Origin: Clostridiales bacterium UBA3277
Lineage (GTDB): Bacteria > Bacillota > Clostridia > Oscillospirales > Oscillospiraceae
NCBI GenBank assembly: GCA_002362145.1
Contig: DETX01000041.1
Span: 55,892 to 69,331, forward strand
Direction of reading: 5' to 3'
Length of the DNA stretch: 13,440 nt
A model generated the notes under the pieces. The model did no database searches, had not been told where the DNA came from, and worked only from the letters and a program-made list of their open reading frames with translations. Shown one piece after another: positions 1 to 6,922 of the stretch. Every line of letters starts with the position of its first letter. Position 1 is the stretch's first letter. The translations under genes were made by a program, and so were the position numbers.

Positions 1-1650
1 GATGAAGGTGGTGGTGATGATGGTCATACGGCGGTCCCGCTCATTTTCAATGGTACGGCTTGCCATAATGCCGGGCACTCCGCAGCCGGTGCCGATGAGC
101 ATGGGGATAAAGGACTTGCCGGAGAGGCCGAACTTCCGGAAAATCCGGTCGAGGACGAAGGCGATTCTTGCCATGTAGCCGCAGGCCTCCAAAAACGCCA
201 GCAGCAAAAACAGCACCAGCATCTGGGGCACAAAGCCCAGCACAGCACCCACACCGGCGACGATCCCGTCGTTGATCAGGCCCGCCAGCCAGTCGGCAGC
301 TCCCGCCGCCTCCAGGTCGTTTCCTACCAGTGTGGGAATACCGGGCACCCACACGCCGTAATCGGCGGGGTCCGGCTCCTCAAAGCCGTTTTCTTCCAGA
401 TAGGCAACCGCGTCCAGGTAGGTCATGCCAACGGTTTCCGCTTCGTCGGCGCCGGCAGGAATGGCGTCATAGTAGGCGGTCATGGTGCTGACTGCCAGCG
501 TCTCTTCGTCCTCCACCTCCACGGTGGCGGAAGCCTCAGTGCTCCGGAAGGTTTTCAACTCGGAAAGCGCGGAAGCCTCGTCAAAGTCCTCCGCTTCCAT
601 AGCAAGGCCGGCAAAGGCCTCCACCGCCTGGACCGCGGCGTTGTATTCGTCATGGGCTTCTTCGTAGGCAGATGTGCCAATGCCAAACAGATGCCAGCCG
701 TCGCCGAACAGGCCGTCATTGGCCCAGTCTGTGGCCGCGGCGCCCACCGTGACCATGGAAAGGTAGTAGACCAGGAACATGACTGCCGCGAAAATCGGAA
801 GCCCCAGGCAGCGGTTGGTGACAACCCGGTCGATCTTGTCAGAGGCAGAAAATGTCCCAGCGGATTTTCTCTTGCAGCAGCTCTGGATGATCTGGCCGAT
901 ATATCCATACCGCTCGTTGGTGATGATGGACTCGGCGTCGTCGTCCAGTTCCTCCTCGGCGGCTTTAATATCCGCCTCAATGTGGGAGAGAATCTCCCCG
1001 TCCAGCTTCAGCTGTTCCAGGACCTTACTGTCCCGTTCAAAAATCTTGATTGCGTACCAGCGCTGCTCCTCCTCAGGCAGATTATGTACCGCCGCTTCCT
1101 CAATGTGTGCCAGGGCGTGCTCCACCACACCGGAGAAGGTGTGCATGGGGATTGTTTTCCCGTTTTTCGCCGCGTCAATGGCCGCCTCGGCAGCCTCCAT
1201 GATGCCGGTGCCCTTCAACGCGGAAATCTCCACCACCTTGCAGCCCAGCGCCCTGGACAGTTCCGCGGTATGGATCTGATCCCCGTTTTTCTTCACAATG
1301 TCCATCATGTTGACAGCCACCACCACCGGAATGCCCAGCTCCGTCAGCTGGGTGGTGAGATAGAGGTTCCGTTCCAAATTCGTGCCGTCGATGATGTTTA
1401 AAATGGCATCCGGCCGTTGGGTGATCAGGTAGTTTCTGGCCACCACCTCCTCCAGGGTATAGGGGGACAGAGAATAGATGCCCGGAAGGTCCGTCATGAT
1501 GACGCCCTCATGCTTTTTTAACCGGCCTTCCTTTTTCTCCACCGTGACCCCCGGCCAGTTTCCCACAAATTGGTTGGAACCGGTCAGGGCATTAAACAGG
1601 GTGGTCTTTCCGCAGTTGGGGTTTCCCGCCAGGGCAATGCGTATATCCAT
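1..1650 (-). CDS. feoB: Ferrous iron transporter FeoB (C-terminus beyond the window)
   Basis: FeoB imports Fe(II) across the cytoplasmic membrane, using a cytosolic GTPase domain fused to a membrane channel. The visible 550 codons run open to base 1, so the C-terminal membrane part is missing. The G domain is clear: GNPNCGKT (residues 9-16), NWPGVTVEKK switch region (31-40), DLPG (54-57) and NMMD (114-117). The first membrane helix lies near residues 285-302 and the next near 465-485 (GFVPQM onward), followed by the FeoB-typical GYMAR and IGTGCGVPG motifs. The outer loop between these helices is about 160 residues, roughly 100 longer than in E. coli FeoB, and is rich in Asp and Glu. The ATG has GAGG eight bases upstream. 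It follows two feoA genes, and a putative metalloregulator site lies 20 bases before the start codon. Identity is very sure; the loop's role is unknown. Confidence 0.97.
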   Translation of the reverse strand, partial: MDIRIALAGNPNCGKTTLFNALTGSNQFVGNWPGVTVEKKEGRLKKHEGVIMTDLPGIYSLSPYTLEEVVARNYLITQRPDAILNIIDGTNLERNLYLTTQLTELGIPVVVAVNMMDIVKKNGDQIHTAELSRALGCKVVEISALKGTGIMEAAEAAIDAAKNGKTIPMHTFSGVVEHALAHIEEAAVHNLPEEEQRWYAIKIFERDSKVLEQLKLDGEILSHIEADIKAAEEELDDDAESIITNERYGYIGQIIQSCCKRKSAGTFSASDKIDRVVTNRCLGLPIFAAVMFLVYYLSMVTVGAAATDWANDGLFGDGWHLFGIGTSAYEEAHDEYNAAVQAVEAFAGLAMEAEDFDEASALSELKTFRSTEASATVEVEDEETLAVSTMTAYYDAIPAGADEAETVGMTYLDAVAYLEENGFEEPDPADYGVWVPGIPTLVGNDLEAAGAADWLAGLINDGIVAGVGAVLGFVPQMLVLFLLLAFLEACGYMARIAFVLDRIFRKFGLSGKSFIPMLIGTGCGVPGIMASRTIENERDRRMTIITTTFI

Positions 1651-1670
1651 TTTGCTTTCCTCACTTTCTT

Positions 1671-1688
1671 AGTTAGTCTATGCTAACT
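1671..1688. promoter_or_regulatory. Putative metalloregulator operator upstream of feoB (site A)
   Basis: AGTTAGTCTATGCTAACT is an inverted repeat with perfect 6-base arms and a 6-base spacer. It lies between feoA and feoB, nine bases before the feoB ribosome site. It matches 16 of 18 positions of the reverse complement of the site in the operon leader (2209-2226). The TTAG/CTAA arms resemble operators of DtxR-family iron or manganese regulators. The regulator is inferred; no such gene is in the window. Confidence 0.6.
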
Positions 1689-1704
1689 CATGTTCAAAAA
1701 TAAT

Positions 1705-1719
1705 AGGGGACCCTCCCCT
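1705..1719 (-). terminator. Small hairpin between feoA and feoB, possible attenuator
   Basis: A perfect 6-bp stem (AGGGGA/TCCCCT) with a 3-base loop begins 12 bases after the feoA stop. On the minus strand it is followed by ATTATTTTTG, a short T-rich run. It could reduce read-through into feoB or protect the upstream message. The stem is short, so it is probably a weak signal. Confidence 0.3.
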
Positions 1720-1731
1720 GTGTATTTCTGC

Positions 1732-1953
1732 CTATTCAACCTCAATCATTTCCGCGTCGGCCTTCCGGATGGAAAGCTCATAGCCCCGCACGGTCACTTC
1801 CATGGGATCTCCCAGAGGCGCCACCTTCCGGATGTGCACTTCCACACCCTTTGTCAGGCCCATGTCCATGATGCGCCGCTTGACAGCGCCCTCCCCGTGG
1901 AGCTTTACCACTTTGACGGTGTCTCCGATTTTCGCTGCTTTCAGTGTTTTCAT
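1732..1953 (-). CDS. feoA: FeoA family protein (first of two, adjacent to feoB)
   Basis: This is a 73-residue SH3-like FeoA protein, a small cytosolic partner thought to support FeoB-dependent Fe(II) uptake. Diagnostic features are the start MKTLKAAKIGD, the middle segment RRIMDMGLTKG, and the end PLGDPMEVTVRGYELSIRKA, a classic FeoA C-terminus. I chose the ATG at 1953 because the AAGGAG ribosome site is seven bases from it. An in-frame ATG at 1959 is almost on top of the Shine-Dalgarno sequence and would add only Met-Gly. The gene lies 21 bases after the other feoA and 81 bases before feoB, all on one strand, so the three form one operon. Family assignment is firm; the division of labour between the two copies is not known. 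Confidence 0.94.
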   Translation of the reverse strand: MKTLKAAKIGDTVKVVKLHGEGAVKRRIMDMGLTKGVEVHIRKVAPLGDPMEVTVRGYELSIRKADAEMIEVE

Positions 1954-1974
1954 ACCCATACTCCTTCCTGAAAT

Positions 1975-2187
1975 TCAGACCATAATTTTCTGCGCCATCT
2001 CTCTGCTGATGGCAATCCGGGACTGCTTCACATTGACAATAATATTGCCGCCCATGGCGCTGACAATGGTTACCGCGCCTCCCACCACGAAACCAAGGGT
2101 CTCCAAATGGGCTTTCAGCTCCTGCTTTCCCCCGATCCGCCTGATGATGTTTTCCTCTCCCACTTTCGCAAAAGCAAGGGGTATCAT
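1975..2187 (-). CDS. feoA: FeoA family protein (second copy, promoter-proximal)
   Basis: This is a 70-residue FeoA-type protein, first gene of the iron-uptake operon. It shows the family pattern: RRIGGKQELKAHLETLGFVVGG, then a basic, beta-rich second half ending AISREMAQKIMV. The ATG at 2187 is preferred because AAGAAGGTG lies at good spacing before it and MIPLAFA is a usual FeoA start. The ORF also opens at 2217, but that ATG has no ribosome site and lies inside the putative operator at 2209-2226. It is only distantly similar to the neighbouring copy, so the pair is not a recent duplication. Tandem divergent FeoA proteins before FeoB are common in Clostridia; one may bind FeoB and the other may have a separate role (inference). 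Confidence 0.92.
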   Translation of the reverse strand: MIPLAFAKVGEENIIRRIGGKQELKAHLETLGFVVGGAVTIVSAMGGNIIVNVKQSRIAISREMAQKIMV

Positions 2188-2208
2188 GGCTTTCACCTTC
2201 TTTTTTAT

Positions 2209-2226
2209 ACTTAGCATAGGCTAACT
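2209..2226. promoter_or_regulatory. Putative metalloregulator operator in feo leader (site B)
   Basis: The minus strand reads AGTTAGCCTATGCTAAGT, an imperfect palindrome with five of six arm positions paired. It differs from the site before feoB at only two bases. It sits in the untranslated leader, 22 bases before the first feoA start, and its centre is 35 bp from the next site upstream (about 3.3 helical turns). Confidence 0.6.
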
Positions 2227-2243
2227 TGTGCCCTAAAATATGT

Positions 2244-2261
2244 GGTTAGCCTCGCCTAACC
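2244..2261. promoter_or_regulatory. Putative metalloregulator operator over the feo transcription start (site C)
   Basis: GGTTAGCCTCGCCTAACC has perfect 6-base arms with a 6-base spacer, and flanking T and A extend the pairing to 2243-2262. It begins seven bases beyond the -10 box, so it covers the expected transcription start. That position suits repression. The arms match the DtxR/IdeR style of TTAG/CTAA operators; the protein that binds is inferred. Confidence 0.68.
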
Positions 2262-2268
2262 ATTTCCT

Positions 2269-2297
2269 ATTATAGCCACCTCCCCTGCTCTTGTCAA
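2269..2297 (-). promoter_or_regulatory. Consensus sigma-A promoter of the feo operon
   Basis: On the minus strand, TTGACA (2292-2297) and TATAAT (2269-2274) are separated by exactly 17 bases, a perfect match to consensus. Transcription should start near 2262. A promoter this strong before iron-uptake genes fits tight repression through the palindromes immediately downstream. Confidence 0.9.
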
Positions 2298-2371
2298 GCA
2301 TTTTTCTTAATTTCGCTGTCCCTTTTTTATCCGCTACAGCCTTCGGCTGATTTTCCCAGGAGGGCCGCGTT

Positions 2372-2399
2372 TTTACGCACTAGACAAGCGTGATATAAT
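2372..2399 (+). promoter_or_regulatory. Promoter of the UvrA-like gene
   Basis: A perfect TATAAT (2394-2399) is preceded at 16 bases by TTTACG (2372-2377), which matches four of six -35 positions. The start of transcription would be near 2406, giving a leader of about 20 bases that holds the AGGAGG ribosome site. The promoter is divergent from the feo promoter. Confidence 0.65.
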
Positions 2400-2427
2400 A
2401 AGGGCAGAACAAAAGGAGGCAGATAAC

Positions 2428-4947
2428 ATGGCTGAAACGAACGCGCCAAAGGCAATCCAGATTCGAAATGCCCATGTGCATAACCTGAAACACATTGATG
2501 TGGACATTCCCCTCAACAAAATCGTCGGAATTGCCGGGGTGTCCGGGTCCGGGAAATCCTCCCTGGCCCTGGGGGTTCTCTACGCGGAGGGTTCCCGGCG
2601 GTATCTGGACGCCCTCTCCACCTACACCCGGCGGCGCATGACCCAGGCCGCCCGGGCTCAGGTGGACGAGGTCTTATATGTTCCGGCGGCATTGGCCCTG
2701 CATCAGCGGCCCGGCGTGTCGGGAATCCGCAGCACCTTCGGGACGGGCTCTGAGCTTCTAAACAGCCTGCGGCTCATGTTCTCCCGGCTGGCCAGCCACC
2801 GCTGCCCCAACGGCCACTACTTACCGCCCACCCTATCCGTTGCCGCCGGGCAGGAGCTGATATGCCCGGTCTGCGCCGCCCGTTTCTATGCCCCCTCCGC
2901 CGAGGAGCTCGCCTTCAATTCCCAGGGCGCCTGCCGGACCTGCTCCGGAACCGGACGCGTGCAGACCGTCGATTTGAGCAGCCTGGTGCCGGACACGTCG
3001 CTGACCATCGACGAAGGGGCGGTTCTGCCGTGGAACACGCTGATGTGGTCGCTTATGACGGATGTCTGCCGGGAGATGGGGGTCCGCACCGACGTGCCCT
3101 TCCGGGAGCTGACCGAACGGGAAAAGGAGATTGTCTATCACGGCCCCGCGGAGAAAAAGCACATTGTCTACAAGGCAAAGGGATCGAATCAGTTCGCCGA
3201 GCTGGATTTTACCTATTTTAACGCGGTCTACACCGTGGAAAATGCCCTGTCCAAGGTAAAGGATGAAAAGGGCATGAAGCGTGTGGAGCGTTTTCTGAAA
3301 GAGGATATCTGCCCGGACTGCGGCGGGACCCGGCTGTCCCAGCGGGCCAGGGAGCCCAAGCTCCGGGGCATCACCTTGGCAGAGGCAAGCCAGATGACTC
3401 TTGCCGATCTGGTGGAATGGGTCCGCGGTGTTCCCCAGACGCTGCCCGAGGCCATGGCGCCCATGGCGGAGAGCATCTGCGAATCTTTCCAGACCGTCGC
3501 CCGGCGGCTGATGGAGCTGGGACTGGGCTATCTCTCCCTGGACAGAGCGGCCTCCACCCTCTCCACCGGAGAGCGGCAGCGGATGCAGCTTGCCCGGGCG
3601 GTGCGAAATCGAACAACCGGCGTACTTTATGTGCTGGATGAGCCCTCCATTGGCCTGCACCCCTCCAACATCGAAGGGCTCAAGGCTGTGATGCGGGATC
3701 TGGTGGCCGATGGAAACTCAGTGGTGCTGGTTGACCACGACACGCAGATTCTTGCCGAGGCGGACTGGGTGGTGGAAATGGGGCCGGAGGCCGGCGCCGA
3801 CGGCGGTGAAGTCATCGCCCAGGGAACCATTCCGGAAATCGCGGCCAATCCCGATTCCAGAATCGGCCCGTTTTTGGCCGGTCATACGGCACCCCTTCGG
3901 AATAGATGCCCTGCCGAGCACCTTTTTTCCGACGGCTGCATTCATCTCTCCACCGATGCCATTCATACGGTGAAGCCGCTGGAAGCGGACATTCCAAAGG
4001 GCAGGCTCACCGTGGTCACCGGGGTGTCCGGGTCCGGAAAAACAACATTCATTTTGGAAAGCCTGATCCCGGCGCTGGAGGCGCTGACCGGAGGCAAGGC
4101 CATGCCTGCCCATGTCAAAAGCATCGCCGCCCAGGGTATCGAGCAGGTAAAGCTCATCGACGCGGCCCCTATCGGCATCAATGTCCGCTCCACGGTGGCC
4201 ACCTATGCCAATGTCCATGACGAGCTGCGAAAGGTCTTTGCCCGCCTCCCCCAGGCAAAAGCGCTGGGCTATTCGGCGGGAGATTTCTCCTACAATACGG
4301 GAAAGCTCCGCTGCCCCACCTGCGACGGCACAGGCTCCATCAGCCTGGATGTCCAGTTTCTGCCGGATGTGGAAATCCCCTGCCCGGACTGCCGGGGCAG
4401 CCGGTACAGCCGGGAAACAGAGCGGGTTAAGCGGGAGAACAAGGCCGGGCAGGCCCATTCTCTGCCGGAGCTCATGGCCATGGATATTAAGCAGGCGCTC
4501 GCCGCCTGTGATGATCTGAAAGCGGTCCGCTCACGGCTGCAAACCCTGCAGGAACTGGGGCTGGGCTACCTGACCCTGGGTGAGGCAACGCCCAGTCTCT
4601 CCGGCGGAGAAGCCCAGCGGCTGAAGCTGGCCTCCGAGATGGGCAAACAGCAAAGCGCTTCCGTGTTTGTGTTTGATGAACCCACCATCGGCCTCCATCC
4701 CTTGGATGTGCAGACCCTTCTGCGGGTCTTTGACCGTCTGGTGGACAGTGGGGCTACGGTCATCGTCATTGAGCACGATCTGGATGTAATCCGCAACGCG
4801 GACTACATCATCGACATGGGTCCCGGCGGTGGAGAGATGGGCGGCCGGATTGTTGCCGCCGGAACGCCGGAACAGATTGCGGCAAAGGAAGAAAGCATCA
4901 CCGGGAGATATTTAAAACGGGATTTCCTTGTGGAAAAGCTCTGGTAA
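2428..4947 (+). CDS. uvrA2: UvrA paralogue (UvrA2-like, lacks UvrB-binding domain)
   Basis: This 839-residue twin ABC ATPase has the UvrA fold. First half: Walker A GVSGSGKSS (about 37-45), signature LSTGE (378-382), Walker B LDEPSIGLHP (D404, E405). Second half: Walker A GVSGSGKTT (532-540), signature LSGGE (724-728), Walker B FDEPTIGLHP (D750, E751). Zinc-finger cysteines C629, C632, C652 and C655 flank the UvrA-type insertion. The first finger is reduced: C126 to C146/C149 is only about 20 residues, where canonical UvrA (about 940 residues) carries the UvrB-binding domain. This shortening is a known trait of UvrA2 proteins, linked in other bacteria to damage or DNA-drug tolerance rather than standard excision repair. 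The ATG follows AGGAGG at good spacing. The gene is alone on its strand here; its substrate cannot be told from sequence. Confidence 0.92.
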   Translation: MAETNAPKAIQIRNAHVHNLKHIDVDIPLNKIVGIAGVSGSGKSSLALGVLYAEGSRRYLDALSTYTRRRMTQAARAQVDEVLYVPAALALHQRPGVSGIRSTFGTGSELLNSLRLMFSRLASHRCPNGHYLPPTLSVAAGQELICPVCAARFYAPSAEELAFNSQGACRTCSGTGRVQTVDLSSLVPDTSLTIDEGAVLPWNTLMWSLMTDVCREMGVRTDVPFRELTEREKEIVYHGPAEKKHIVYKAKGSNQFAELDFTYFNAVYTVENALSKVKDEKGMKRVERFLKEDICPDCGGTRLSQRAREPKLRGITLAEASQMTLADLVEWVRGVPQTLPEAMAPMAESICESFQTVARRLMELGLGYLSLDRAASTLSTGERQRMQLARAVRNRTTGVLYVLDEPSIGLHPSNIEGLKAVMRDLVADGNSVVLVDHDTQILAEADWVVEMGPEAGADGGEVIAQGTIPEIAANPDSRIGPFLAGHTAPLRNRCPAEHLFSDGCIHLSTDAIHTVKPLEADIPKGRLTVVTGVSGSGKTTFILESLIPALEALTGGKAMPAHVKSIAAQGIEQVKLIDAAPIGINVRSTVATYANVHDELRKVFARLPQAKALGYSAGDFSYNTGKLRCPTCDGTGSISLDVQFLPDVEIPCPDCRGSRYSRETERVKRENKAGQAHSLPELMAMDIKQALAACDDLKAVRSRLQTLQELGLGYLTLGEATPSLSGGEAQRLKLASEMGKQQSASVFVFDEPTIGLHPLDVQTLLRVFDRLVDSGATVIVIEHDLDVIRNADYIIDMGPGGGEMGGRIVAAGTPEQIAAKEESITGRYLKRDFLVEKLW

Positions 4948-4962
4948 GTCCTCTCCGTTCAT

Positions 4963-4983
4963 AAAAGCCGGCCCGCCGCTTTT
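4963..4983 (+). terminator. Weak terminator-like hairpin after the UvrA-like gene
   Basis: AAAAGC (4963-4968) pairs with GCTTTT (4978-4983) around a 9-base GC-rich loop, starting 16 bases after the stop codon. The T run is inside the stem and the stem is short, so termination may be partial. Confidence 0.35.
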
Positions 4984-5000
4984 CCCCAATGTGCCCTGTA

Positions 5001-5029
5001 TTGCAATGGTCCGGGGATTATGCTATAAT
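5001..5029 (+). promoter_or_regulatory. Promoter of the XRE-type regulator gene
   Basis: TTGCAA (5001-5006) and TATAAT (5024-5029) are 17 bases apart, eleven of twelve consensus positions. Expected start near 5036, giving a leader of roughly 75 bases before the ATG at 5110. Confidence 0.8.
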
Positions 5030-5109
5030 GGGCAGGCAGCAGGGCCCGAGCCGTGCAGCTTTGCGGCAAATGGTTCTATATCCATCCCCGGAGATTGGAG
5101 TGTTCCGCC

Positions 5110-5628
5110 ATGGCAAGAGCATCGACGAAAAAGAACAAAAACATCTACCACACCACCCGGGAGAGCCTCCACCTCACCCGGGAGGCTGCCAGTGAGCTGC
5201 TGGAAACCATCTCTCCGGAGCGCATTGAAAAGATTGAAAACGAGCGCTCCCTGCCCAATCCCGACGAGGTGCTGATCATGGCGGAGAAGTACCAGAAGCC
5301 CAGCCTGTGTAACTTCTACTGTGCCAGGCAGTGCCCCATCGGGCAGCAGTATGTGCCGGAAATCAAGATCAAGGACCTGTCCCAAATCGTTTTGGAAATG
5401 CTGGCCTCCCTGAACGCCATGAATAAGAAGAAGGAGCGTCTTATCGAAATCACCGCCGACGGGAAAATCTCCAACGACGAATTGGAGGACTTCATTTTCA
5501 TTCAGGAGGAGCTGGAACGCATCTCCATCACCGTGGAGACCTTGCAGCTTTGGTCGGAGCAGATGCTGGCCACCGGCGTCATTGACCCAGAGCAGTACCG
5601 GGCCTGTCAGAACAGCCGAAAAGCGTGA
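5110..5628 (+). CDS. XRE-type helix-turn-helix protein with a C-x3-C-x3-C motif
   Basis: This 172-residue protein starts at the ATG at 5110, with TTGGAG nine bases upstream. The open frame extends to 5053, but the upstream ATG lacks a ribosome site. Residues about 10-65 look like a Cro/C1-type helix-turn-helix (SLHLTREAASELLETISPER, then IEKIENERSLPNPDEVLIMA). Right after it comes C67-NFY-C71-ARQ-C75-PIG, three evenly spaced cysteines. Residues about 85-155 are predicted as long amphipathic helices, likely a coiled-coil dimer region. I recall similar proteins with this cysteine stretch in Clostridia, but not a defined function. The cysteines could bind zinc or an Fe-S cluster, or sense thiols (inference). 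Its own promoter and solitary position suggest a free-standing regulator; its target is unknown. Confidence 0.8.
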   Translation: MARASTKKNKNIYHTTRESLHLTREAASELLETISPERIEKIENERSLPNPDEVLIMAEKYQKPSLCNFYCARQCPIGQQYVPEIKIKDLSQIVLEMLASLNAMNKKKERLIEITADGKISNDELEDFIFIQEELERISITVETLQLWSEQMLATGVIDPEQYRACQNSRKA

Positions 5629-5711
5629 CAGCTGGGCTATTTCTCCAAAAACAGGGAATTAACCCATCTTATTTTGCGGATTCGATCCTTTATTTTTCGG
5701 GCAGTTTCCCC

Positions 5712-5717
5712 TATAAT
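5712..5717 (+). promoter_or_regulatory. -10 element for the small membrane protein gene
   Basis: TATAAT lies in a fairly AT-rich stretch after the regulator gene. No good -35 is visible at 16-18 bases (about 5689-5695 is TTTATTT), so the promoter may be weak or need an activator. It would give a leader of about 70 bases. Confidence 0.45.
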
Positions 5718-5793
5718 GGCAGCATATCAGAGGACCAATATTTTAAAGTGCCCGGAAATGAGGTTCCTTTTCAGTGGAAGGAGAAATGTTTAC

Positions 5794-6018
5794 ATGTTTG
5801 AACTGTTGAGCCTGTTCGTATTTATCTGGCTGCTGAGCAAAACCATTGGTTTGGCGCTGAAGCTCACCTGGGGCGTGGCCAAAATCGCCGCCAGCATTCT
5901 GATGGTCCTCGCCCTGCCGCTGCTGATTATCTGCCTGGTATTTGCCGGCGGCATCGCGCTGATCCTGCCAATCGCGGTGATCGGCCTGGCGGCGGGGATT
6001 CTCAAAGCCTGCATCTGA
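5794..6018 (+). CDS. Small hydrophobic membrane protein, function unknown
   Basis: This 74-residue protein starts at the ATG at 5794, with GGAAGGAG ten bases upstream. It is nearly all hydrophobic: one membrane segment at about residues 2-14, a short basic and polar stretch (LLSKTIGLALKLTWGVAK), then a long run from about 30 to 73 that could form two further helices with Gly-rich turns, ending KACI. There are no charged catalytic motifs. I do not recognise the family. The clear ribosome site, the upstream -10 box and the strong terminator four bases after its stop support a real gene. The reading frame stays open upstream to 5674, but that part reads as non-coding and lacks a ribosome site. 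Confidence 0.7.
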   Translation: MFELLSLFVFIWLLSKTIGLALKLTWGVAKIAASILMVLALPLLIICLVFAGGIALILPIAVIGLAAGILKACI

Positions 6019-6021
6019 CAA

Positions 6022-6059
6022 AAATGCCCGTACCATCGTTTCCGATGGTACGGGCATTT
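6022..6059. terminator. Strong bidirectional terminator
   Basis: A perfect 17-bp stem (6022-6038 with 6043-6059) encloses a TTTC loop. Each strand has a T run at the 3' foot: CATTTC on plus, CATTTTTG on minus. It lies between convergent units, four bases after the small membrane protein and 41 bases after the rhaD stop, so it ends both. Confidence 0.93.
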
Positions 6060-6099
6060 CTCATCTGACGGGGAACACACTGCGGTGGGCAGCCGCTGG

Positions 6100-6918
6100 T
6101 TACCGCTCTTGCAGATACCCTTCCCGGGGGGTGATCTCGAAGCGGTCGGCCAGGAGCCACATCTGGGCATCCGTGATGGTGTTGACTCTGGGCAGGTGGG
6201 AAGTGAGCATATAGATCTGTGCTGCCTTCTCTACAGTTTCAATCAGGCCGAAGGTCTCGTCCATGGTCTTTCCCGCACCGTAGATGCCGTGCATCCCCCA
6301 GACAACCAGCCGAAATTCCTTCATTTTCTCTGCCGTGGCTTCACCAATGGAATTGGTGCCGCAGAGCATCCAGGGCAGCACCCCCACGCCGTCGGGGAAC
6401 ACTACAATGCACTCGGTACACATCTCCCAGAGCGTATGGGTGAACTTCTTCTCGTCCAGCTCGTGGACATAGTTCATAGCCAGGGTGTAGGTGGGATGGC
6501 AGTGCATCACCACCCGGTTGCCCGGATCAACGCTGAGCCTTGCCATATGGCTCATTAGGTGGGCAGGAAATTCGGAGGTGAATTTGCCGCCGTCCTGATA
6601 ACCCCACAGCAGCTCGGCGGTCTGTCCATCGGGAGCGATGCGGACGATCCCCAGATTGGTTTCAGGGTCAGCGTCTACGTTCTTGAAATACTTGCCGGTG
6701 CCGGTGACAATGAAAATCTTTCCAATCAGCGGTGTTGCGTCAAAGCCCAGGGGGATGGTGCGCTTGACTGCGTTCAGGTCAAGGTACTCCCCTACCTCAG
6801 CCTCGTCCAGCAAGAAGCTAATATTCCCGCCGTTGCGCTCGTCCCAGCCCAGACGGTACATGTTGGCGGTGGTTTTCTTCATTTCCTCCACAAAGGGAGC
6901 GGTAAAAATGTCTTTCAT
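6100..6918 (-). CDS. rhaD: L-rhamnulose-1-phosphate aldolase
   Basis: This 272-residue class II (zinc) aldolase splits L-rhamnulose 1-phosphate into dihydroxyacetone phosphate and L-lactaldehyde, the last step of the pathway. Length equals the E. coli enzyme (274). The zinc ligands are seen as H139 and H141 in MHCHPT and H210 in VVWGMHGI, and the catalytic glutamate as E116 in GKFTSEFPAH; all align with known RhaD residues. The substrate-binding N-terminal segment WDERNGGNIS (25-34) is also typical. The gene is last in the rhaBAD operon, four bases after rhaA. Its ribosome site AGAGAGG overlaps the end of rhaA, indicating translational coupling. Transcription ends at the hairpin at 6022-6059. 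Lactaldehyde must be handled by enzymes outside this window. Confidence 0.97.
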   Translation of the reverse strand: MKDIFTAPFVEEMKKTTANMYRLGWDERNGGNISFLLDEAEVGEYLDLNAVKRTIPLGFDATPLIGKIFIVTGTGKYFKNVDADPETNLGIVRIAPDGQTAELLWGYQDGGKFTSEFPAHLMSHMARLSVDPGNRVVMHCHPTYTLAMNYVHELDEKKFTHTLWEMCTECIVVFPDGVGVLPWMLCGTNSIGEATAEKMKEFRLVVWGMHGIYGAGKTMDETFGLIETVEKAAQIYMLTSHLPRVNTITDAQMWLLADRFEITPREGYLQER

Positions 6919-6922
6919 TTGA

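Noticed and set aside
652..1401. Plus-strand open frame of 249 codons opposite feoB
   Set aside because: It is the shadow of FeoB, whose minus-strand frame shows all the GTPase motifs; the plus-strand translation has no recognisable fold and no ribosome site.
2337..2349. CAGCC-TTC-GGCTG hairpin between the feo and uvrA2 promoters
   Set aside because: The stem is only five base pairs, lies upstream of the uvrA2 -10 and not after a gene, so no role can be supported.
2833..3660. Minus-strand frame of 275 codons inside the UvrA-like gene
   Set aside because: Long antisense frames are expected in GC-rich genes; all ABC and zinc motifs lie in the plus-strand frame.
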